Under the pieces are notes generated by a model. That model saw only the letters and a list, made by a program, of their open reading frames with translations. It searched no databases and was not told where the DNA came from. 64,000 nt of DNA from Diadema setosum (Eukaryota > Echinodermata > Echinoidea > Diadematoida > Diadematidae): assembly GCF_964275005.1 (NCBI RefSeq), contig NC_092695.1:8948197-9012196 (forward strand), given 5' to 3'. Numbering within the stretch: position 1 is the first letter of the stretch; each line of letters begins with the position of its first letter. Position numbers and translations under genes: made by a program. Positions 59,101 through 64,000 of this stretch are shown in pieces.

Positions 59101-59866
59101 CTGTACAACCTAGTGCGTAGTATTGTACATCGTAGTAGAAGGGACCATCTATCCCACTGGGCTCGCGTCAGCAATTGATTCTCAACGAACCCAATTTTTT
59201 CGAGTAGCGTCATCTTTAGGGAAGTTGTGCAGACTTACACCCCATCTTTTGTGTCTTTGCTGCGGTGATGACGGCACACTTCCTCGGCATTTTCTTGAAA
59301 TACTTTCTCCAACTTTCCTACAAACACCCCGGTACACAAGATCCCTGCACTGTGAAGTACAGTTTAGGCGAGACAGTCGCACTATGAGTTCCTGTTGGTG
59401 CGTCACAGTGTCACCTGACAAGGCACGTGACCGGTCCTTGCTTTTTCTGGGGGCGTTCCCGACTACCCGAAAAATGAGCGATTTAGGCGATTTCAACTGA
59501 GTTTTTTGAAGTTCACAGATCTCTTTGAAGAAAAGTATATGCGATTTCTAATAGTATTGACACAGTATTTTCATATGATCATGTATTATAAAATTAAAAG
59601 ACCCGCCCTTTAAAGTCTATTAACCACAAGTACGTATATCTCTGTCCCCTGATTGGTTCCCTGTTGTCCCGATCACTAAATGGCATCGATCCCGATCACT
59701 GTCATCATAATTGTTACATCATCAACACAATTCATTTCATCATTCGTCGTTTTACACTGTATATTTATTTTTCTTGTCTTTATTAGGAACAGTCCAGATG
59801 AGCCTTGCTGTGATGGCTACGGGAGTGTCAGCGGCGCTTTTCTCCCTGATCGGCCCGATGGAGTAG
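41014..59866 (+). CDS. Secreted single-Reeler-domain protein, complete 4-exon gene
   Basis: Exons 41014-41227, 43852-44086, 50882-50958 and 59787-59866 join in frame (phases 1, 2, 1) to 201 aa. A signal peptide (MNTLIILVVAIVGIADVQG) is followed by a Reeler domain at about 20-172. Its marks are YGLGAPPAAC, an EYTPGETLTISIEG strand, DGAEVHGFFLQAR, ADAVTHTD, and FTWQAPPAETGSIRF. Cys29 and Cys114 are a likely disulfide pair; NQT (38) and NTS (95) are glycosylation sites. Short Reeler proteins resemble insect noduler/defense-type proteins, so a role in immunity is possible but inferred. The tail after GSSAG (SLAVMATGVSAALFSLIGP) is hydrophobic and could be a GPI signal or membrane anchor. Only 606 coding nt are spread over 18.9 kb because the introns are full of transposons. 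Confidence 0.9.
41228..41686 (+). other. Reeler gene intron 1, first part, no repeat recognised
   Basis: Intronic sequence with a C-run at 41277-41289. I see no other feature. Confidence 0.45.
41687..42475. mobile_element. Foldback-type element with nested inverted repeats
   Basis: The outer arms pair (ACGTAGCAGTCATCATAACA and GGACAGAGTGGAT on the left, ATCCACTCTGTCC and TGTGACAGTCATAACGT on the right). The next layer pairs GTTCCGAAGTTAAACGAGAG at 41823 with CTCTCGTTTTAACTTTGGAA at 42295. Inner 36-42-bp palindromes lie at 41989-42030 and 42129-42164 (GAGCCATGCG..CGCATGGCTC). A CCAAT-type ATTGGTCAAT motif occurs within. It encodes no protein. Confidence 0.78.
42630..42706. repeat. (AT)n microsatellite
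   Basis: ATATATAT runs with occasional GC substitutions, in Reeler intron 1. Confidence 0.95.
42707..43851 (+). other. Reeler gene intron 1, last part, no gene seen
   Basis: Contains (CA)n at 43193-43208 and pyrimidine-rich sequence at 43210-43272. GTGGCCCGA-type phrases at about 42848-42970 repeat loosely. Confidence 0.4.
43852..44086 (+). CDS. Reeler gene exon 2 (domain core)
   Basis: The acceptor is CTTGTCAG and the donor GTGAGT (phase 2). It encodes SIEGTDGAEVHGFFLQAR through WQAPPAETGSIRF, the most conserved part of the domain. Confidence 0.93.
44189..49034 (+). mobile_element. L1/Tx1-type LINE inside a (GT)n tract, split by a HINE copy
   Basis: Left of the element is (GT)n at 44189-44215. 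Coding remnants follow: GLKVRSRVVWYEEGEQNQEY (~44465), LKLNKSPGNDGFTVEFY (~44780), NYRPITLLNTDYKMLSKI (~44980), VDFEKAFDSVSHKF (~45185), GVWQGDPLSPYLFLLVMEIL (~45355) and the catalytic VLYADDMTLL (~45485), then thumb and C-terminal zinc-type FGFVANNRCSFCEQSVETYK (~46720). Frame changes among at least nine pieces show decay, though the YADD box is intact. The 3' UTR is interrupted by a HINE element at 47588-48729, then resumes to AATCAATAAAATATCATTGA and an A-tail at 49002-49012, next to GT-rich sequence at 49013-49034. Endonuclease sequence is absent, so it is 5'-truncated. Confidence 0.85.
47588..48729 (+). mobile_element. HINE/pearl-like non-autonomous element, copy B
   Basis: Same family as 9581-10947: ATGCCTCCGCCACG start hairpin, a short (CCGT)n tract, AGGTCA-rich cores, then GGCGGAGGCATACCAGTCGC, the GTCGC/GCGAC hairpin and TTTCTAG followed by T. 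It is shorter than copy A because it has one rather than two of the 151-bp units and a smaller microsatellite. It sits inside the 3' region of an L1/Tx1-type LINE, so it is younger than that insertion. Confidence 0.85.
49035..49872 (+). other. Reeler gene intron 2, no gene seen
   Basis: AT-rich intronic sequence without recognisable exons or repeat borders. Confidence 0.4.
49873..50034. mobile_element. Short MITE with CAGTGGCGGATCCAG ends
   Basis: A 162-bp element. Left end CAGTGGCGGATCCAG and right end CTGGATCCGCCCCTG are inverted, with internal complementary GGGGCGCA..CACGCCCCCC segments. CAATA flanks both sides. The ends resemble widely distributed hAT-type MITEs; the superfamily is inferred. 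Confidence 0.78.
50072..50133. repeat. (TA)n microsatellite
   Basis: TATATA tract in Reeler intron 2. Confidence 0.95.
50882..50958 (+). CDS. Reeler gene exon 3
   Basis: The acceptor is ATCACACAG and the donor GTATGT (phase 1). It encodes GTVALNHDEFYTDIESEVI, the last strand of the domain. The CAG/AGG choice is fixed by the frame. Confidence 0.88.
52335..53296 (+). pseudogene. P2X7 C-terminal (zinc 'ballast') domain gene, two exons, frames broken
   Basis: Exon A (52335-52625) starts MMDSDDEIESPIS with a Ser/Asp/Glu-rich N-terminus and ends RLGNNNW. Exon B (53047-53296) follows a TTTCTTCAG acceptor, and the phase-2 join gives W-CQCGNCVPMPTTRES-LCC, then CITAHPGFSTVCLGEWVLEA and AYHQYAQQYG, before a GTGAGT donor. 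These are hallmarks of the cysteine-rich intracellular P2X7 domain (P2RX7_C), found as stand-alone multicopy proteins in invertebrates. The later part of the domain (WCW..LPSCAV..IR..FP) was not found. There is a +1 frame change within exon A (~52480-52530) and another near 53150 in exon B, so it is a pseudogene or carries sequence errors. It lies inside the TTAA-flanked element. Confidence 0.75.
53617..53672. repeat. (TTA)n microsatellite
   Basis: ATTATTATT trinucleotide tract inside the TTAA-flanked element. Confidence 0.95.
54172..54275 (-). pseudogene. Second P2X7-C-type fragment, opposite strand
   Basis: On the minus strand CFPVVCLDEWVFEAAYHQY is encoded at 54242-54186, closely matching the FSTVCLGEWVLEAAYHQY of the plus-strand exon. 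Just upstream, in another frame, EAEVQQH (54262-54242) resembles the linker before this motif. It is a broken inverted copy. The plus-strand open frame over 53868-54303 is therefore probably spurious. Confidence 0.6.
54313..54430. mobile_element. pogo-like MITE within the TTAA element
   Basis: CAGTGGAACCTCAATATTAT and ATTATAACAAGGTTCGACTG form inverted ends resembling the pogo/Tigger CAGTNGAACC terminus. It is 118 bp. CATGT occurs just outside both ends. Confidence 0.6.
55285..55330. repeat. (GT)n microsatellite
   Basis: Uninterrupted GTGTGT dinucleotide tract. Confidence 0.95.
56114..56150. repeat. Poly(C) run, 37 nt
   Basis: An uninterrupted C-run; its length is likely to be polymorphic or poorly sequenced. 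Confidence 0.9.
56870..57786 (-). other. Candidate decayed transposase exons, unrecognised
   Basis: Minus-strand open stretches at 57786-57562 (SSIRGATGDLLYRIVK after an acceptor-like CTGACAG) and 57424-57086 (KPQFLYEFAKIFDVIIKVVV) lie downstream of the THAP remnant in the same orientation, where the rest of a transposase would be. I cannot match them to a family or find a DDE/D triad. The opposite strand is also partly open. A C-run lies at 57478-57494. Confidence 0.25.
58792..58855. repeat. Dispersed repeat shared with URAH intron 1
   Basis: See 24742-24810: shared CCGACCAGACGC and CAGCGACTGGGCTGTGTATAG. The copy here is internal to the TTAA-flanked element. Confidence 0.5.
58885..59300 (-). 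pseudogene. Decayed THAP zinc-finger domain (transposase N-terminus)
   Basis: On the minus strand the start MPRKC (ATG at 59290) is followed in shifted frames by CRHHRSKDTKDG and GVSLHNFPKDDATRKNWVR, the HxFPKD..W core of THAP (C2CH) DNA-binding domains. It ends with RLGFAPKKRILQPIAIPVIK (~59045-58985), corresponding to the C-terminal AVPTIF-type box. The middle Cys-His part (SLVWSDRL where SLVCSDHF is usual, ~59110) is damaged. At least two frame changes occur within 300 bp. A GTATGT donor-like site follows at about 58905. It lies ~320 bp inside the right TIR, as expected for a transposase start. Confidence 0.72.
59787..59866 (+). CDS. Reeler gene exon 4 (hydrophobic tail)
   Basis: The acceptor is CTTTATTAG, and the phase-1 join gives GTVQMSLAVMATGVSAALFS and then LIGPME and TAG at 59864-59866. 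A longer open frame runs over the same bases, but it would need a different phase and has no family features. Confidence 0.78.
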
Positions 59867-61005
59867 CCATACCCCGAGTCAGCGTGAACAGGACTACACC
59901 AGTTCGACTACCCGACGTGCAGTTGCCATGGCAACCGTGGCATGTAAATCAATTATTTGTAGGGCTAGGGAGAATGATAATGTCGGGAAAGGAATATTAA
60001 GTAAAGACGCATTATCTATGCATGAATATTATGCAGGACATGCTCACTATGAAGTTTGCATAATTTGTATATCATTCCTTACGAATCATTGCCACTTAGG
60101 GCTTATACTGTTTCAGAATTGTACGAGTTATTATCATTTTTTTTTTTACTATATGGTGTTGGTAATGTAGTGCAGTGTATTGTATTCTGTGATTAATAAT
60201 TCTGTGAATGTTGATTCATAATACATAGTCACATTGTGTACTGTAGCAGAAAAAAAAAATCCAACTGGCGATATTACTGACTAGCAATAGGCCTAAATGA
60301 CCCACAGCTTTATACAAGTTTGTCTTTTACTTGGGCCTTTCGTTTCCATAACAATGATTTTGTTTTACAGTTTACATGTTTATTTTTTTCCTTAAATGTA
60401 TATTCATATATCTTGTATTACATTGACTCTTTGTAATTATTTCATTGAGAAAACTGTGATACTGGAAACGGAATCTGAACTTTTCAATCATTGCACTTGT
60501 TATTCTGTGTGTCTTTGAAATTTGCATTGAATTTGTATTTGATAAAATGCGGAAATTTTATAGATAAAACCAAACCAAACTTAATTGAATTGAAATGTAT
60601 GACAGCCGGGCAACAAAAGAGCATGTATAGTTCAGTACATATAGCACAAAATGTAATTTTATACTGTCTATCGTATCATTATCATATACTTTTTTTTTTT
60701 GGTGGTAGGATTTCTGTTGAAATGATTTGACCATTTGTTGACTGCATGTCGTCATCATTTAAACACACAAATCCTAATGCACCAATATGTACTATTCACG
60801 ATGAGAACTCCTGCTAATGAAAAGGAAATCACCCCCCAAAAATATAAAAATAAAGACAAAATAAAGACATTACTGCCATGCATATTAAGATGGTACCGTG
60901 TTACATTAAAAAAAATGACATTCATTGACCTTCACATCGATTTTTGGTTTCACACTGAATGACGTACATGTACTTTACTTGAATATCTTATGCTTCCTTT
61001 CATAT
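59867..61005 (+). other. Probable Reeler gene 3' UTR and flank
   Basis: No other exon is recognised. AATAAAG occurs at about 60849-60866, but the true polyadenylation site is not determined. Confidence 0.4.
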
Positions 61006-61006
61006 A

Positions 61007-61675
61007 AACTCCTCAAAAAAGTTCTGCAAGTCCAATTTGACGTATCATATACATATTTCTCTCAAAACTATATCATTTCATTCAAAGTCTGATTAATAAT
61101 CTTTAAAATGACACCTCACTTGCTATGATTAGGTGTCCTTGGAATGTGCAAAACAGCTGAGTATGGGGACAGATCAAAAGTGAAAAGTCGCAACAATTCT
61201 GCTATTGATAATGTACAGTTTTGATGAAAAAAGCCACTGGAATAAGCAATGCTGAAATGACAGCACTTTCAAAAACTCCCATTTCCTAGACATTAGATGA
61301 CTGTTTGGTCAACCTTTATGTTTAATTTTAATCTGCAGATACTACTATTCTAATTCATGGATGAAGCCTGGAATCTAACGATAATCTCACAATGCATTCT
61401 TTTCAAGCACATTCCTTCCCTGTAACGACAAAGCAAATGGGAATTACACTGTTTGACAAACCATGTTTGCTCTATTTTGCACAATTTCACATTTGGCCTC
61501 TCCTCATACTCAGTCATACTGCGCATTCCAGGAATACCCAATCATAGCAAGTGAGGTGTCATTTTAAAGATAAGTAATCAGGCTTTCTTATTATGTCACA
61601 TTTGAATGAAATGATATAGTTTTGAGAGAAATATGATATGTCAAATTGGACTTGCAGAACTTTTTTTGAGGAGTT
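61007..61675. mobile_element. Tc1/mariner-like MITE with ~140-bp inverted ends
   Basis: AACTCCTCAAAAAAGTTCTG (continuing CAAGTCCAATTTGAC) is mirrored by GTCAAATTGGACTTGCAGAA (continuing CTTTTTTTGAGGAGTT). Further inward AAAATGACACCTCACTTGCT matches AGCAAGTGAGGTGTCATTTT. TA flanks both ends (61005-61006 and 61676-61677). The 669-bp element has no intact protein. Confidence 0.87.
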
Positions 61676-61677
61676 TA

Positions 61678-62520
61678 TTATCATCACGTAATGGAAGCAA
61701 ATTTACAAAATCTGGCGTACTGAGTTTGTTACTTTAAAAGAAAATAGACTCTTCTAGTGATCTTGTGTAATTCATTCAATTTGCCATTTGGTCACTAAAA
61801 CAAAGTATCTTGATTACCAAACCTTATACGTTGTGACTTGAGGTGGAAATGACATACATCATTCGCCATTTACTTTGTCAAAATTCTTGTTCAATTGATA
61901 CTACTTGTACTCCTTTTTTTCTCCTTTTATTTGATGATTACGATCTTTTTCTTGTTTTGATTAATATAGACTTACAATATTGGTATTGTTCATTTGCTAT
62001 GACAAGTGCTACATGCTAATGAAGTTATACTTTGATCCGCAACTCGTCCATTTTCTTAATTTACTGAGTCTGCATTATCTATAAGTCATGTACTACGTAA
62101 AATGAGCTTTAATAACAAATTTGTTTTGATAACACCTTTATGGAAAGCTGACAAACATGTCACAGGCATGTCTAAGGTGTTTGGGTAACTACCTGTCTTT
62201 ACACCCTATCTTTACATCCAAGCTTTATAAACACTGCAATGTTTGACATCATTATGTTGGCCTACATCAATATCAAGCTAGAAACTTCAGATTTGTTCAG
62301 AACTTCAACCAACTCCAAACATGCCTACTCAATCTGTAAACATGATGAATGTTATGCAAAATACAATATAGTCTTTATCACTACAATCTGTTCCTTTACG
62401 AAAAATTCTTACACTCTGTACGATAATTAGGCAAAGGGAATGGCTAGACTTTAGGTTTTCTCAGACTTACTGGTACAAGTACAATTTGTATCTCCGTCAT
62501 AGCACACACACACACATATA
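61678..62520. other. No gene seen
   Basis: AT-rich sequence without recognisable features. Confidence 0.4.
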
Positions 62521-62524
62521 ATTG

Positions 62525-62779
<255 letters not shown>

Positions 62780-63002
62780 CTCAAATAATATGAGACTAGT
62801 TGAAGAAAGCAAGGGCATCATTCAAACTTCATTCTTGATTTTAAAAAAAGGTTTATTTTATTTTTGGTCACACATAATATAACTAATGTAAGAAAGCACA
62901 TCATTGACAGTGCAATATTCATTTTCAAAAAAATGGCTTCTACACTTTATGACACACACACATAGACAAGACATTTATTTATTATTATCAATATTATTAT
63001 AA

Positions 63003-63346
63003 TTTTGCTGATTTCGAGCGCGGTGATTTGGCCTCGAGATCTGCCTCTGGATCCAAATGACTTCGGTTCTATTCTCGAGTCTAACTGAGCAGAGTTGTGT
63101 GTAATCACACTGTCCCAGGCAAAACACTCTGTCCCTCGGATAGGACATAAAATGGAGGTCCCATGTGTGAGAGAGTCACAACTAATGCATGCAAAAGATC
63201 CCGCTTCATTCATTCATCGCAAGGAGCACCCAGTGAATTGGCCCACCCACCTACCACCTACAGAAAGACAGTGCATTATCTTCAAGCATGCATCCTGCAC
63301 TTAATCGAAGAAGAGGAAGAAGTTAATGAATAAAAAAAAAAAAAAT
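63003..63346 (+). mobile_element. tRNA-type SINE
   Basis: The head CGGTGATTTGGCCTCGAGA followed by CTTCGGTTCTATTCTCGAGT resembles pol III A and B boxes (B-box like GGTTCTATTCT). It is followed by a conserved body (GGATAGGACATAAAATGGAG, GTCCCATGTGTGAGAGAGTC, GCAAAAGATCCC) and ends with GAAGAAGAGGAAGAAG plus an A-tail at 63331-63345. Such invertebrate SINE bodies are familiar, but I did not name the family. Target duplications were not resolved. Confidence 0.6.
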
Positions 63347-63498
63347 TTCTTATGACAAATAACAGAAATGGGGTATGCAGCAAAATTCTGAGAACAAATA
63401 CAAACAAACAAAGAACAAAACAAAACAAACAGAACCTTTCAACAGAAATGGTATGAAAGTCTGTTTCTCCATTCATTAAAACAAATAAAAAACTAAAA

Positions 63499-64000
63499 AA
63501 CTAAAAATACGGCAACTGGTATGCCTCCGCCATAATGCATGATTCTCCTAATAGGTCTATAGTACATGTGGACAGTGTGATTACATTTTCACAAAATTGA
63601 CAAAATATTAAAATGACATGTTTGTCACAAATGTGTTGAATGTTCACCTTCCTTGACCTACGTTTAATTGGATGAATGGGAGAGCATGTATTTGGGGATT
63701 TTAGGACTTTTACTTGACTTTGACCTTTTCATAAGTTTATGACTGAGTAATTTTCATGGTATGGGGAAAAGTGCAGTTTCTGTATTGAATAGTAAATTGT
63801 TACCATTTTCATCTGGCCTTTGACCCTTGACCTTTGACCCTAAAATTCATAAGAGGATCCCTGTCAGGCAGAACATGCATAAATATGTACTAAGTTTCAA
63901 GATAACTTGAGCCACTTCCCGAGATATGGAGGAAGAATTTAAGTTCAGCACTTTCACTTAATCTTAGACCATTTGACCTTTGACCTTTTTGGTAAAAAAA
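63499..64000 (-). mobile_element. HINE/pearl-like element, copy C, cut by window end
   Basis: On the minus strand this is the right half of the 9581-10947 family. GGTATGCCTCCGCCATAATG at 63518 is the reverse of the right end, followed by matching body (CTATAGTACATGTGGACAGT, CCTTTGACCCTTGACCTTTG). The terminal GTCGC hairpin is shortened here to GGCAACTGG. It continues beyond the window. Confidence 0.85.

Larger units (their letters stand above)
51620..59613. mobile_element. 8-kb TTAA-flanked Kolobok-like DNA transposon in Reeler intron 3
   Basis: TTAA at 51620-51623 precedes AGGGCGGGTCTTTTA, and TAAAAGACCCGCCCT precedes TTAA at 59610-59613, giving TTAA target duplications and a perfect 15-bp inverted end. 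Weaker inverted similarity reaches ~190 bp inward: GTGGGAACGCCCCC (51751) pairs with GGGGGCGTTCCCGA (59449), and ACGTACCAACAGGAA (51799) with TCCTGTTGGTGCGT (59390). It contains a decayed THAP domain on the minus strand (59290-58980) and P2X7-C-type exons on the plus strand. TTAA duplications are known for Kolobok and piggyBac, and THAP domains for P and Kolobok transposases; together they favour Kolobok. The catalytic core is not identified, and the copy looks inactive. Confidence 0.72.

Noticed and set aside
59680-60000. Longer plus-strand frame over the last Reeler exon
   Set aside because: It needs a phase that does not match exon 3, whereas the chosen frame joins exactly and gives a plausible hydrophobic tail.

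Overview
The window is repeat-dense, AT-rich animal DNA with long introns, simple-sequence tracts and many nested transposable elements. Three host genes are visible, all on the + strand. The content (HINE/pearl-like repeats with (CCGT)n and AGGTCA arrays, Tx1-type L1, a Kolobok-like element, a tRNA-type SINE, a P2X7 zinc-domain gene and a single-Reeler secreted protein) suggests a marine invertebrate. An echinoderm is my best guess, from general resemblance only.

Host genes: (1) The last coding exon of a PP2C-family phosphatase lies at 4685-4858; its other exons are outside the window or unseen. (2) A complete 5-hydroxyisourate hydrolase gene (URAH) spans 21979-27568 in four exons, with a GC-rich promoter just upstream. 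It encodes 149 aa with an N-terminal PTS2-like peroxisomal signal and a C-terminal YRGS. (3) A complete small Reeler-domain secreted protein spans 41014-59866 in four exons encoding 201 aa, with a TATA box, a signal peptide and a hydrophobic C-terminal tail. A short remnant of a histone H3 exon lies at 30968-31011.

Layout: 0.34-1.98 kb is a long-inverted-repeat element with an internal tandem array. 2-9 kb holds the phosphatase exon and its probable 3' UTR. 9.16-9.34 kb is a pogo-like MITE, and 9.58-10.95 kb a HINE-type element. 11-21.8 kb is mostly unassigned, with several MITEs and a 120-bp duplication. 22-27.6 kb is URAH, with a LINE in intron 1. 28-34 kb has MITEs, palindromes, tandem repeats and a telomere-like tract. 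34.4-40.6 kb is a TA-flanked inverted-repeat element containing a second HINE-like repeat, a broken minus-strand LINE, and a MITE inside that LINE. 41-59.9 kb is the Reeler gene. Its introns hold a foldback element, a Tx1-like L1 sitting in a (GT)n tract and split by a second HINE copy, a MITE, and an 8-kb TTAA-flanked transposon. 60-64 kb holds more MITEs, an (AT)n-loop inverted repeat, a SINE and the end of a third HINE copy on the minus strand.

The most notable structure is the element at 51624-59609. Its TTAA flanks and matching terminal inverted repeats enclose a decayed THAP domain on the minus strand and, on the + strand, two exons encoding a P2X7 C-terminal (zinc-binding 'ballast') type domain. 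The URAH and Reeler models rest on conceptual splicing that keeps the frame across every junction; I had no database search or transcript data.
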